Source: Lachnospiraceae bacterium (lineage in GTDB: Bacteria > Bacillota > Clostridia > Lachnospirales > Lachnospiraceae). From it: 64,000 bases of DNA. Location: contig CAJTCE010000001.1 in the NCBI GenBank assembly GCA_910574745.1, positions 248,001 to 312,000 of the forward strand. The letters run 5' to 3'. Under the pieces are notes generated by a model. That model saw only the letters and a program-made list of their open reading frames with translations. It searched no databases and was not told the origin of the DNA. The translations under genes were made by a program, and so were the position numbers. Positions 1 to 8,272 of this stretch are shown here, piece by piece; position 1 is the first letter of the stretch; each line of letters opens with the position of its first letter.

Positions 1-50
1 GGTAGTCTGGAAGAACCGCATCTTGCCTGAATCAACACCAAATATTTCAT
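1..50 (-). CDS. SpsF-like cytidylyltransferase, 5' end only
   Basis: Only the first 17 codons lie inside the window; the rest is off the left edge. The start is the ATG at 50, preceded at good distance by GAGGGTGG. The visible residues MKYLVLIQARCGSSRLP match the N-terminal nucleotide-binding loop (QARxxSxRLPGK) of the SpsF/KdsB/NeuA-type cytidylyltransferases that activate acidic sugars such as nonulosonates with CTP. It begins 12 bases after the stop of the aldo/keto reductase gene, so it is probably co-transcribed. SpsF next to an aldo/keto reductase is a common pairing in flagellar and spore-coat glycan clusters. The exact sugar cannot be told from this fragment. Confidence 0.6.
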   Translation of the reverse strand, partial: MKYLVLIQARCGSSRL

Positions 51-61
51 AAATCCACCCT

Positions 62-973
62 CTATTCCGCCTTTTTCCCATTAGACCAAAGACTGGGAAA
101 AATAATACTTTTTTCAATATTGTCAAACTCTTTCTTCAATTCTTTTATTAATTCTTCCGGAACCGAATCATGATTAAATGAATTTATGTCCTGAAGCAGC
201 TGTTCCCTTGTATCCACTCCAAATACAAGATAGTCTATGTCTTTTTCCTGTTTTACAAAATGTATGAGAGCCGCAATCCTATTTATGGAATACTTTTCCA
301 ACAGCTTATCCAATTTATCCAGATATGGAACAACATGTTTAAGATGCTTAGGAATAGTCTCCCGCTCCATCATAAAAAGGCCTTGCAAAAAGGCGCTTCT
401 GGTAAAAACGACTACGCCCTTTTTCTTTGCTTTCCCTATAAAATCATCCTGCGTTCCCCTTTGATCCAGAACGCTGTATGGTAATTGAATATAATCAATT
501 CCTTCTGTTTCCAATGCGGCATATCCTTCTTCTAAATCATAGATAGACACACCCATATGCTCTATTAAGCGCTCTTCCTTCAATTTTCTCAGGCTTTCCA
601 AGATTTGTTCATGATAGATATACTGAGGCGTATGCAGCAAATAGCCGTCTAACCGCTGAATACGCAGCCGCCCTAAAGTATCCTCAAACTCCCTTCTCAC
701 AACACCCCATACATCCTTTTCCCCGTCTGCTACTACATTGGGACGCAGCTTGGAAATAATCCTCAAACAATCAGTTCCTCTTCTACTTTCAAGGTATTTA
801 CCCAAAACCATTTCGGCAGTACCGTAGGCACGGGCTGTATCTATTACATTTATACCATTTTCAACCGCTGTATCCAGCATTTCAAAGACAGCTTCTTCCG
901 TCGGTTGCCCCAATGTATTGTTAATTCCGTATTTCATACCAAATTGAACTGTCCCGAGACACAATTCTGCCAT
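62..973 (-). CDS. Aldo/keto reductase family oxidoreductase, glycan cluster
   Basis: A 303-residue aldo/keto reductase. The start is supported by AGGAGG 8 bases upstream. The N-terminal LCLGTVQFGMKYG and the DTARAYGTAE segment (about residues 45-53, containing the Asp and Tyr of the usual catalytic set) are typical of the NAD(P)-dependent TIM-barrel reductases, and LLHTP near residue 112 occupies the usual catalytic-His strand. Members next to SpsF-like genes are thought to act in synthesis of unusual deoxy- or nonulosonic sugars, but the substrate is not known. It is the third gene of the left glycan operon, which would be driven by the promoter at 4108-4136 across the recombination site. 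Confidence 0.8.
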   Translation of the reverse strand: MAELCLGTVQFGMKYGINNTLGQPTEEAVFEMLDTAVENGINVIDTARAYGTAEMVLGKYLESRRGTDCLRIISKLRPNVVADGEKDVWGVVRREFEDTLGRLRIQRLDGYLLHTPQYIYHEQILESLRKLKEERLIEHMGVSIYDLEEGYAALETEGIDYIQLPYSVLDQRGTQDDFIGKAKKKGVVVFTRSAFLQGLFMMERETIPKHLKHVVPYLDKLDKLLEKYSINRIAALIHFVKQEKDIDYLVFGVDTREQLLQDINSFNHDSVPEELIKELKKEFDNIEKSIIFPSLWSNGKKAE

Positions 974-1004
974 TCTTTATTCCTCCTAAAGCTTTTATTA
1001 ACCC

Positions 1005-2060
1005 TTATATTTTTATGATTATGTAAAAGGAAGGAAAGAAACGGTTCGCAAATCCTTCCTTAAAATGACCAATAGAGATTTCCTTAGGCGTCGGTTCATT
1101 CCAATCCGCTTCATAAAAGCGGGTCCCCAAATGGTACCATTTTAAACCTATCTCTTTCATATATTTAATTGCCTCCCATTGGGATACGTGGGCAAGCGGA
1201 AACTCAAAAAGTTCTCTTTTATAAGCGCCTACCCCGTAATATCCGAACGCTCCGGATGTATTATAAAGAGAAGCTCCAACTAATTTTCGCTCTTTATCAT
1301 AAAGAAGAACTGCAAAATCGTTTGTCTGCTTGACTGAACAGCATTGCCTTGCCCAGGTTTCATGCGTTCTTGTCCTTCTGCCTGCAACTTCAATATGCAG
1401 CTCCTCAAAACTATTAAAACAGGATTCTATTTTTTCTTCACTACAGCTTCTGTTAATAATCTCAGGAACCCACAGGCGTTCCCCCTTGGTAATACATGAT
1501 TTGTAGCTTTTTCTGAAAGAAGAAAAGATTTTGTTCTCTTCCTCGCTCAAATCCACATAAGCTTCCACGCTCATTCTTTGGCAGCAATTTTTTCTCTCGA
1601 GCAGCATACGAATCCACAGGGATACTTCTCCGCTTATTCCGCTTTCTTTGCTGGCCCACCGGTCTATTTTTAATTCCCGGCAAATTTCATCACATATTTC
1701 AAAGCATTGTGAAAAAATCTTTCGTTTTCCTTTAACCCCCAAAATATCCAGAAGAACCGGCGGAAGTACAAAATCCCCATCCCAACTGCTAAGCCTCCAC
1801 TGTTCTCCTTTTAATGAAACGGACAGCGGCCATATACCAATTGCCTCTTTTTTGTTGTACAATACAATCGAACAATTTATGTATTCATCGCAGCATTCCT
1901 TAAAATACTCGTTCTGATAAAGTACAAATTGATATGCATGACTGACCGGAACCAAATTTTTTCTCTCATTTTCAATAATATTCCATGCCACCGGGTCATC
2001 AGACATCTTTTTACATTCCAGCCGACTTCTTATGATTTCAAAAATACGTTCCGAATCCAT
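1005..2060 (-). CDS. FemAB/GNAT-like acyltransferase, glycan cluster
   Basis: A 351-residue protein resembling the FemAB-related proteins of flagellar and capsular glycan clusters. The C-terminal half (about residues 165-340) has the double-GNAT flavour: FSSFRKSYKSCITKGE, then FEELHIEVAGRRTRTHETW, then a hydrophobic strand with GASLYNTSGAFGYYGVGA, and finally WYHLGTRF near the end. Such proteins probably transfer an acyl or aminoacyl group to an amino sugar; the donor is unknown. A purine-rich AAGGGAAAA precedes the ATG at 2060, and the gene follows the fused glycosyltransferase gene by 22 bases, so the two should share a transcript. Family assignment is by motif impression only. Confidence 0.55.
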   Translation of the reverse strand: MDSERIFEIIRSRLECKKMSDDPVAWNIIENERKNLVPVSHAYQFVLYQNEYFKECCDEYINCSIVLYNKKEAIGIWPLSVSLKGEQWRLSSWDGDFVLPPVLLDILGVKGKRKIFSQCFEICDEICRELKIDRWASKESGISGEVSLWIRMLLERKNCCQRMSVEAYVDLSEEENKIFSSFRKSYKSCITKGERLWVPEIINRSCSEEKIESCFNSFEELHIEVAGRRTRTHETWARQCCSVKQTNDFAVLLYDKERKLVGASLYNTSGAFGYYGVGAYKRELFEFPLAHVSQWEAIKYMKEIGLKWYHLGTRFYEADWNEPTPKEISIGHFKEGFANRFFPSFYIIIKI

Positions 2061-2082
2061 TTACATTTTCCCTTCTTTACGG

Positions 2083-3987
2083 TTAGCTTTCTGACGTTCT
2101 CCTATAAAAAACATCCGGTCTCCATTCATCCATTTTGCGGAAAATAGATTCCAATTCCCCCCAAAGCCGGTCATGTTTTTCTTTTGTCCATTCCTTCATA
2201 TATTCCTCATACTTCCAAGTTCCTTCGTCTTTTCCGTATACCTCTAGCTGTTCTCTTTCCATGGGGAGAAGCGGATTTTCAAAAAACATCTTTTTAAAGG
2301 GAATGTATTCATAGTCATAAAACAGATAATGCATACAATAAAATTGATAGAGTCCCTCCCTATCATCTTTAAACTCCAATTTGTCCAGATTCATGATCAA
2401 ATCATCATATTCCTCTTTTGTTGTTGGATTCCAGGTAAAATCATATGCAGAATGGGGATTTACCGCCGCATTGATAACCTGAATGCCAATAGCCGGATAT
2501 TCATGTCCGATAGTTCCATGAACAGTAAGAGCAAATCTTACTCCCTCTTTTTTTAATTGAATAGGCGAAATATGTAACGGGAGCAATCTTATTTTAGGAT
2601 AGTGCTTTACAAAATTTTCCATAATGATTACGTCCCTTCTTCGTGCATAGGGATGAACCTTTAAATACCAATGATAATTTGGCGTTTTTTCAGACAGTTC
2701 TCCAAGATGACAAAGCCACGACATATAACTGTTATCAAATATCTGATCGCCATAAAAATAGGAATCCTCTTCAAAAATATGTGGGCAAATTACTATTTTT
2801 ATTTTTTCATCATCCTCCAAAACCCTTTCTTCTGTCGCCTTTTCTGCAAAGCTATAATGCTTTTTATCAAGCAGACCTACTTCCTCCACGTCCCCTCTTA
2901 TCCTCTTATCAATGTGTTCTTTAGCCCAATCCATTCCATATTGCTGTTCCTCGGGCGTCAACGTTTTCCACATTTCTTTAAAATATAAAAAGGGGGCTTT
3001 TGCATGATAATCCAGATAAGCTTTCGTCATTGCTTCCTGTACATATACCGGAATCCCTTTGGTCACGGCAATATCCCTGATATATCCTTCCCAGCACACG
3101 CCATCTGCTAAAAGCACCGTTACAATATCATGCTCTTGTATGTAGTGATACCAAAAAACAATCGTATCAACAGTCGCCTTTAAAAACGAATGCATCCTAT
3201 CGGACCTTAGGTCATAATCCGGTATGTTTTCACGCAAAAAATCCCTGATGATCGTAGTTCCAAAACATATTCCGTACACAGTAATATTTTTATAATCTTC
3301 CCATGTATATAAGTTTTTCCATAAAGCAGCCAGTATATTTTCCGACTCTTTTTGCTGTTCTTTCGTAAGAGAACTGTCAATATTTGAAACCATATTAAAA
3401 GACCGGTATACATCTAAAACAACCGGAGAAGAATTTTTAGCCGGCACACCGAATCGGCAATACCCGTAGATAGAAGCATCATATTTTTCTGCCAGATAGT
3501 TAGAACAATATGCATTCAATACAGTAAGCTGGTCATGATGGCTGTCAAAAGGAATCAAAATTATCCTATCTGACTGTCGTTTCTTATTCTTCCATATATC
3601 TGACATAAAATTTATATATCTTTTTGTAATCTCATCTGCGTGAAAAATACACATATTATCCCAGATAAAGAAGTCTTCCCCCGAAACCAAGCCTTCATTC
3701 TCCAACTGATTTGATATGTCTGCGGCATGCCTGTATGCCGAAACTACAATTGGCTGATCTTTAGTCCTTCTTAATTTATATTGCTCCAAACTAATGATTT
3801 CTTTTCCACATAAATAGTTCCCCTGACCGCTTCTGTGATTGTCAATAAAAGCACAAACGGTAATGTCATCTCCTAATTTTTTATGAAAAATTTCCCCAAA
3901 GGCGCCTGCTCCAAATACATATATTTCTCTACCTGTAAACAGCTTTTTGCATTCATCATTATTTAAGAACTTCATGTCTTTTCCCAT
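2083..3987 (-). CDS. Rossmann domain fused to GT-B-like capsule glycosyltransferase
   Basis: First gene of the left glycan operon. The frame stays open up to 4089, but that upstream part translates the recombination site and its ATG has no ribosome site. The start at 3987 has AAGGAT 9 bases upstream and gives 634 residues. Residues 10-110 form a Rossmann-like domain (IYVFGAGAFGE, later FIDNHRSGQG) of the kind found attached to many glycan enzymes. The C-terminal half carries YLKVHPYARR and LTVHGTIGHEYPAIG, features of GT-B capsule-type transferases with an upper-site His and a Gly-rich nucleotide loop. Substrate unknown. The recombination site lies in its presumed 5' untranslated region, so its expression should depend on segment orientation. 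Confidence 0.65.
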   Translation of the reverse strand: MGKDMKFLNNDECKKLFTGREIYVFGAGAFGEIFHKKLGDDITVCAFIDNHRSGQGNYLCGKEIISLEQYKLRRTKDQPIVVSAYRHAADISNQLENEGLVSGEDFFIWDNMCIFHADEITKRYINFMSDIWKNKKRQSDRIILIPFDSHHDQLTVLNAYCSNYLAEKYDASIYGYCRFGVPAKNSSPVVLDVYRSFNMVSNIDSSLTKEQQKESENILAALWKNLYTWEDYKNITVYGICFGTTIIRDFLRENIPDYDLRSDRMHSFLKATVDTIVFWYHYIQEHDIVTVLLADGVCWEGYIRDIAVTKGIPVYVQEAMTKAYLDYHAKAPFLYFKEMWKTLTPEEQQYGMDWAKEHIDKRIRGDVEEVGLLDKKHYSFAEKATEERVLEDDEKIKIVICPHIFEEDSYFYGDQIFDNSYMSWLCHLGELSEKTPNYHWYLKVHPYARRRDVIIMENFVKHYPKIRLLPLHISPIQLKKEGVRFALTVHGTIGHEYPAIGIQVINAAVNPHSAYDFTWNPTTKEEYDDLIMNLDKLEFKDDREGLYQFYCMHYLFYDYEYIPFKKMFFENPLLPMEREQLEVYGKDEGTWKYEEYMKEWTKEKHDRLWGELESIFRKMDEWRPDVFYRRTSES

Positions 3988-4042
3988 TCTTCCCATCCTT
4001 AGAATACTTTTATTATCCATGGAACATGTTCTAATATCTGAT

Positions 4043-4077
4043 ACATTAATTTCGCAGATTGGATTAATCTGCGAAAT
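4043..4077. repeat. Left inverted recombination site (35 bp)
   Basis: Exact reverse complement of 11371-11405. It contains a perfect palindrome at 4049-4077: arms ATTTCGCAGATT and AATCTGCGAAAT around the asymmetric centre GGATT, plus six shared bases (ACATTA) on the outer side. Paired inverted arms of 11-13 bp around a short asymmetric spacer is the usual layout of a tyrosine-recombinase core site. Identity with the right copy stops abruptly on both sides. The site sits between the outward promoter (4108-4136) and the start of the left glycan operon (3987). The sequence is seen; the role as an inversion site is inferred. Confidence 0.75.
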
Positions 4078-4107
4078 TCTATGCAACATTTTGTCGTGCC
4101 CATTGTA

Positions 4108-4136
4108 ATTATAATTTATAATTTCAACTTTATCAA
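4108..4136 (-). promoter_or_regulatory. Sigma-A promoter inside the segment, pointing left across the site
   Basis: On the minus strand TTGATA (4131-4136) and TATAAT (4108-4113) are separated by exactly 17 bases, in an AT-rich stretch; transcription would start near 4101. It lies inside the 7.3-kb segment and reads outward through the 35-bp site into the left glycan operon. If the segment flips, the same promoter would face the LicD operon on the right. No other candidate this good was seen at either end of the segment. Confidence 0.75.
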
Positions 4137-4218
4137 CTTATTTCCGTAAATGTGAAATTACCCTCGCACCACTATAGTATTTATCGTACATATTGCGATT
4201 ATTCTTTAGAAAATCCCA

Positions 4219-4585
4219 TCATGCCCTTTCTTCCACACATTTCTCCGCTTCATTTTGAGACACGGAAAGCTTTTCCATCCGTTTTAAAACAATTTCTTCC
4301 TTTGAACATCCAAATTCTTTGCAGGTTTCTATAATTCCCCGACTGAGCCCCTCAAGTCTTCCATCTTCTATAAGTTCCTCAATCACATTACTCATATTTC
4401 CTGCCTCTTTCTTGTCTTTATCAGCCGCTAACAGCAGTTTCTCTGTATTCGTCAGCCTTCCGATTATCCTGTAGCTCTCTTCATCCAGATGTCTGCATTC
4501 TTCATGCCTTTGGATAGTATTCCGTAAGAATATTGTTTCTTCAAAGACTAAATGATATGATACTATGTAGACAATGTGGCCTTAG
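4219..4585 (-). pseudogene. C-terminal remnant of an Rpn-type (PD-(D/E)XK) nuclease gene
   Basis: An open stretch with no start, ending at a TGA at 4219-4221 and cut off upstream by an in-frame stop near 4585. The translation contains RHLDEESYRIIGRLTNTEKL, then IEELIEDGRLEGLSRGI, then ETCKEFGCSKEEIV, the usual tail of Lachnospiraceae Rpn-family recombination-promoting nucleases. The catalytic N-terminal domain is missing. It is not the missing end of the Rpn fragment at 9357-9827, because the two overlap in the family alignment; they come from two different copies. It marks the left part of the invertible segment as worn mobile DNA. Confidence 0.55.
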
Positions 4586-4597
4586 ATCTACGCTGTT

Positions 4598-4987
4598 TTG
4601 ATTGTATTGATGGCAAAGGCGACTTATGCAGGCAACAACTCAATGGAAATAAGAGTCGATACTTATATGGAAGACTTTCAGGGAACAAGAAAACCAATCA
4701 ATCGGGCATATTTGACCTTGGTGGCGGTAGATTCCAATAATGTTCCCGGGAAGGTGTCAGCCTTTTTGCTTGTGATAATAGGAAATTCCTCCGGATTTCT
4801 ATATCACAAAAAGCCCTCCGGGCAGGATGCGCACCTCGCAGAGGTAAAATTAGCCGTGAACGGCACCGCTCGGGCGCGAAGAATGCGCAGAGCGCATTCT
4901 TTTTTAACTGAGGTTGAAAAAGCAGAATGGGAGACAGCAAAGAGTAGGAAGGAACTGAGGATTCAGCGCCAGAAAGAAGGATTTTGA
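4598..4987 (+). pseudogene. Truncated and interrupted acyl-CoA thioesterase (hotdog fold)
   Basis: An open frame of 129 codons that is not an intact gene. Codons 6-53 (ATYAGNNSMEIRVDTY, INRAYLTLVAVD) match the second half of YciA-type acyl-CoA thioesterases, and the last about 25 codons (AEWETAKSRKELR, QRQKEGF) match their C-terminus. The first half of the enzyme is missing, and about 45 codons of unrelated, hairpin-rich sequence (4762-4905) sit exactly between the two homologous blocks without breaking the frame. No ribosome site precedes the first ATG. It is a decayed gene carried in the invertible segment. Confidence 0.6.
4762..4905 (+). repeat. Hairpin-rich inserted element ending in a terminator-like stem
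   Basis: This block interrupts the thioesterase remnant. It holds (a) an imperfect long hairpin between about 4762 and 4812, with CTTTTTG and GTGAT pairing to ATCAC and AAAAAG around a TCCTCCGG loop, (b) a small ACCTC-GCA-GAGGT stem at 4833-4845, and (c) a perfect AAGAATGCGC-AGA-GCGCATTCTT stem at 4878-4900 followed by five T, a good intrinsic terminator. Compact, structured and inserted cleanly into a gene, it looks like a small dispersed palindromic element or a structured RNA. Only one copy occurs in this window. Confidence 0.5.
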
Positions 4988-5091
4988 ACAATGGAAATCC
5001 GTTTTGTGTGGTGGATTTGTATCATCAGTAAGAGAAATGCAAATCCTGGATTGCCAGGATTGTGAGAAGTTGTAGGAGGTAAAAGAGGATT

Positions 5092-6468
5092 ATGAGTTTT
5101 TGGGAGCTTTTCTGCAGTAATACCTTTGGTTTGACAATAAGCGTGCTATTTATGCTCTGGATCTCTATGTTACTTTTGGAGCGAAAACCATATCAAATAA
5201 GAGCGCGCAAAGTGAAAATAATTGCTTGTACTATATTATTTATCTGTGTCTGGGCATTGATAGGGACAGTTTTTTATAAAGCAGGTATCTTTAGATGGAG
5301 GTATAAAGCAGGACAAATCTTGTTTACCTATATGGGAATGACAGGAGCAATGTCTTATTTATATTTTCTCTATCGGGAAAATCTGCTGACTTGTTGGATT
5401 TCGGCTGTTTTTTTAGAAATGTTGGAATCGTTTGCAGTACATATAGGAGTTTTTTTTTCACCTAATATGACCTTTCATTTGGATATTTTGGGAGAACGGT
5501 TAATATATTATTTTTTTCTGTATGTATTCACACCACTCATAGAGATTATCTGGGTGCTGCTTCTATATAAAACCGGAGTTGGGAAAATGTTCCGAATGTG
5601 GATTGAACGGAAAGAATCGAAAAAGGTAAGTATTATTTTTATTAGTTTATACCCGATTTTGTCTGAAATACTTTATTATATGGTGCAAATAGGAGAACGA
5701 GTTGGTAACGATAATGCAGTCGTTTCTCTGTTATATCTACTGATTGTTTTTATTATTTTCGGTTATGCAGGGCGTCAGGAAATGCAAAAGAAGCAGATTC
5801 GGACTCAGCAGATTAGTATGCAGCAGCAAAATGCTTATATTGAGAGTTTAGAAAAACTGCAGAGTGAAATGCGAAGATTCCGTCATGATTATAAAAATAT
5901 GATGTCTGGCATGTACCTTCAGGCAAAAGAGGGAAATACGGAAGCAGTGCAGAATTTTATCCAGGATATGACAAGTGATTTTGATTATCAGGTGGGGGAA
6001 CAGATACGCAGATTGACACAGCTTGGAAATATTCATATGCTTGAGGTAAAAGGGCTGCTGTTGGGGAAAATGGAAAAAATGCAGCAGGAGCAGATTTCCT
6101 GTGAACTGGAAGTATTGCGTCCATTTGATAAAACGCGGCTGAAAACGACCGACTTGTGCAGATGCCTGGGGATACTGATTGACAATGCTATTGATGAAGT
6201 ACAAGGAAAAAAAGGTAAGAAGCCAAAACCTCAGATACATATTATGATTAGCAGCCAGGAAGAATGCACAACATTTCAAGTAAGAAATCCATTGTATTCA
6301 AACATTGATTTTCACAAAATCTGGCAGCAAGGTTATTCTACCAGAGGGGCGGACAGAGGAATTGGCCTTGCAAGTTATAAAAGTATTTTAGAACATTATG
6401 AAAATGTCTTCTCTCTAACAACAATCAAGGATGGCTATTTTATTCAGGAATTAAAGATACAGGAATAA
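5092..6468 (+). CDS. Agr/VirS-type membrane sensor histidine kinase (GHKL)
   Basis: A 458-residue sensor kinase. The first about 230 residues hold six or seven hydrophobic segments, as in peptide-sensing AgrC/ComD/VirS kinases, followed by a coiled linker rich in Gln. The dimerisation helix has the phosphorylatable His in RRFRHDYKNMMSG (about residue 265). The GHKL ATPase region has CLGILIDNAIDEV (N box) and TRGADRGIGLASYKS (G box). It precedes a LytTR response regulator by 29 bases. No AgrB/AgrD pair is present, so a peptide antibiotic or a non-Agr peptide is a likelier signal than an Agr thiolactone. AGGAGG lies 12 bases before the ATG. Confidence 0.85.
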   Translation: MSFWELFCSNTFGLTISVLFMLWISMLLLERKPYQIRARKVKIIACTILFICVWALIGTVFYKAGIFRWRYKAGQILFTYMGMTGAMSYLYFLYRENLLTCWISAVFLEMLESFAVHIGVFFSPNMTFHLDILGERLIYYFFLYVFTPLIEIIWVLLLYKTGVGKMFRMWIERKESKKVSIIFISLYPILSEILYYMVQIGERVGNDNAVVSLLYLLIVFIIFGYAGRQEMQKKQIRTQQISMQQQNAYIESLEKLQSEMRRFRHDYKNMMSGMYLQAKEGNTEAVQNFIQDMTSDFDYQVGEQIRRLTQLGNIHMLEVKGLLLGKMEKMQQEQISCELEVLRPFDKTRLKTTDLCRCLGILIDNAIDEVQGKKGKKPKPQIHIMISSQEECTTFQVRNPLYSNIDFHKIWQQGYSTRGADRGIGLASYKSILEHYENVFSLTTIKDGYFIQELKIQE

Positions 6469-6497
6469 GAAGTGTTAAAAAATGTGGAGGAAAAAAT

Positions 6498-7232
6498 ATG
6501 CTTCCAATTTATATTTGTGAAGATGATGCGATGATACTCGCTGCACAGAAAAAGTTTTTAGAAAAACAAATTATGATGGAAGGTTATGATATGCAGATTG
6601 CTCTGTGCAGCAGGCATCCCCAGGAAATTATTGCAGCGGTGGCAGCGGATCCAAAGAGAGGAATTTATTTTCTGGATGTGGAGCTTAAGGATGAGCCGAT
6701 GGATGGATTTACGCTGGGACAACAGATTCGAAAGTTTGATACCAGAGGTTTTCTAATCTATGTGACTTCCTTTCCAGATCTGGCATTTGAGACATTTCGT
6801 TATCACCTGGAAACGCTGGATTATATAGTAAAGGGCAATTCTGAAAAAATGCTGACTGGAATGCACAAAAACCTTGCGATCATTACTGAGCGGATGTGTA
6901 AGGAGCAAGGAAAGCAAAAGGAATACTTTACAGTAAGGGTGTTGGATATTGTCAAGCATGTACCAGTGGATGAAATTATGTTTTTTGAGACAAGTGTCCG
7001 TACACACAGAATAGAACTTCATGCGAAGAATGACTGTATTGATTTTATTGGCAGCATGCAGGAGCTGCAAGAGCAGTTTAGGGAGCATTTTTTAAGGGTT
7101 CACAGGTCATATCTAGTCAATGTAAATAAGATTCAGGAGTTAGATTTAAAGCATCGGGAAATTCTTATGGATAACGGAGAAAAATGTCTGTTTTCTAAAA
7201 ATATGAAGGGGGAATTGTTGAGCAGAATTTAG
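6498..7232 (+). CDS. LytTR-family response regulator (AgrA-like)
   Basis: A 244-residue regulator paired with the kinase upstream. Residues 1-120 are a receiver domain (ICEDDAMIL acidic pocket; phospho-acceptor Asp in IYFLDVELKDEPMDG, about residue 56). Residues 140-240 form a LytTR DNA-binding domain (EIMFFETSVRTHRIELHAK, HFLRVHRSYLVNVNKI), the class used by AgrA, VirR and ComE, which bind pairs of about 9-bp direct repeats one or two helical turns apart. Just such a pair (TTCAGGCA at 7255 and 7276) lies 22 bases after its stop and before the ABC genes, its likely target. GGAGG precedes the ATG. Confidence 0.85.
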   Translation: MLPIYICEDDAMILAAQKKFLEKQIMMEGYDMQIALCSRHPQEIIAAVAADPKRGIYFLDVELKDEPMDGFTLGQQIRKFDTRGFLIYVTSFPDLAFETFRYHLETLDYIVKGNSEKMLTGMHKNLAIITERMCKEQGKQKEYFTVRVLDIVKHVPVDEIMFFETSVRTHRIELHAKNDCIDFIGSMQELQEQFREHFLRVHRSYLVNVNKIQELDLKHREILMDNGEKCLFSKNMKGELLSRI

Positions 7233-7254
7233 ACGACAGCGTTTAACAAGCCAT

Positions 7255-7283
7255 TTCAGGCAATATAGTATATCATTCAGGCA
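7255..7283 (+). promoter_or_regulatory. Direct repeat, candidate LytTR operator
   Basis: TTCAGGCA occurs at 7255-7262 and again at 7276-7283: two identical 8-mers with a 13-base spacer, a period of 21 bp or two helical turns. This is the geometry bound by LytTR regulators, and the gene just upstream encodes one. A weak promoter (GTTTAA at 7241, TATAGT at 7264, 17-base gap) overlaps the repeats. The assignment is inference from position and spacing. Confidence 0.45.
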
Positions 7284-7308
7284 GAACTCAGCATAAAGGT
7301 GATAAAAC

Positions 7309-7377
7309 ATGATACGATACTTCCATCATAATTACTCTGCGATAGAAAAACAGGGCAATTATAAAGAAAATATTTAG
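7309..7377 (+). CDS. Possible 22-residue leader peptide before ABC genes
   Basis: A short frame starting MIRYFHHNYSAIEKQG with a good ribosome site (AAGGTGAT, 5 bases before ATG). It sits between the LytTR operator candidate and the ABC ATPase gene and ends 15 bases before that gene's start. It is not recognisably an AgrD or bacteriocin precursor: it has no Cys and no double-Gly cleavage site. It may be a coupling or leader peptide, a signalling peptide for the adjacent kinase, or chance. Judged on the ribosome site and position only. Confidence 0.35.
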   Translation: MIRYFHHNYSAIEKQGNYKENI

Positions 7378-7392
7378 AAAGAGGGTTATGTT

Positions 7393-8259
7393 ATGGAACA
7401 AAATGTATTACTGGATTTATCACATATTTCTAAGCGCTATAAGACGGAATTGGCGCTTAAGGATATCAATATTACGCTTCATAAAGGCGAAATTCTTGGA
7501 TTTTTAGGGCCGTCGGGCGCTGGAAAAACTACCACGATTAAAATAATCACAGGACAGTTAAGGCAAACATCTGGAGAGGCGAAAATTCTTGATACAGATA
7601 CGGTTAATATTGATGAATCAATTTATGAAAAAATTGGCGTAGTTTCTGATCAGAGCGGAATTTATGAGAAAATGACAGTATGGCAGAATTTAAGTATGTT
7701 TGCAAAAATATGGCGTGTTCCCAGTGTAAGAGTGGAGGAAGTCTTACATCAGGTAAAATTGTATGAACATCGTAAAAAGCCGGCAGGTAAGCTTTCCAAA
7801 GGGCAGACGCAAAGACTTGTTTTGGCCAGGGCAGTCCTTCATAAGCCAAGAATTTTATTTCTTGACGAGCCGACAAGCGGATTAGATCCATCGACTGCAG
7901 TATCTATTCATAAGATGTTGTTGGGGCTGAAAGAAGAAGGCATGTCAATTTTTTTGACTACACATAATATGGAAGAAGCCACTAAACTTTGTGATAGAGT
8001 TGCACTTTTGTATCAGGGGAAAATTGTGGAGTGTGGCTCGCCCAAAGAACTTTGCCTGAAATATAATCAAAATAAAAAATATCATCTGCTTTTGAATAAT
8101 CAGGAAGAAGTCGTCTTAGAGCAAAGTCCTCAAAATATTGCAAAAATTTCAGAATGGATGCAGAGAGATGAAATACAGTGTATTCATTCTTGCGAGCCAA
8201 CATTGGAACATGTATTTTTACAAGTAACAGGGGCATCCCTTGGATTAGCCAGTATGTGA
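7393..8259 (+). CDS. ABC transporter ATP-binding protein (BcrA/LanF-like)
   Basis: A 288-residue ATPase with all motifs intact: Walker A GPSGAGKTT (about residue 40), signature KLSKGQTQRL, Walker B ILFLDEPTSGLDP, and the switch His in FLTTHNMEEA. The extra C-terminal about 70 residues resemble the drug and lantibiotic exporter type (BcrA, LanF, NatA). It pairs with the permease that starts 14 bases downstream. Following a peptide-sensing two-component system, it probably exports or confers resistance to a peptide antibiotic; the substrate cannot be read from sequence. GAGGG precedes the ATG. Confidence 0.85.
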   Translation: MEQNVLLDLSHISKRYKTELALKDINITLHKGEILGFLGPSGAGKTTTIKIITGQLRQTSGEAKILDTDTVNIDESIYEKIGVVSDQSGIYEKMTVWQNLSMFAKIWRVPSVRVEEVLHQVKLYEHRKKPAGKLSKGQTQRLVLARAVLHKPRILFLDEPTSGLDPSTAVSIHKMLLGLKEEGMSIFLTTHNMEEATKLCDRVALLYQGKIVECGSPKELCLKYNQNKKYHLLLNNQEEVVLEQSPQNIAKISEWMQRDEIQCIHSCEPTLEHVFLQVTGASLGLASM

Positions 8260-8272
8260 GAGGAGTTTTAAT

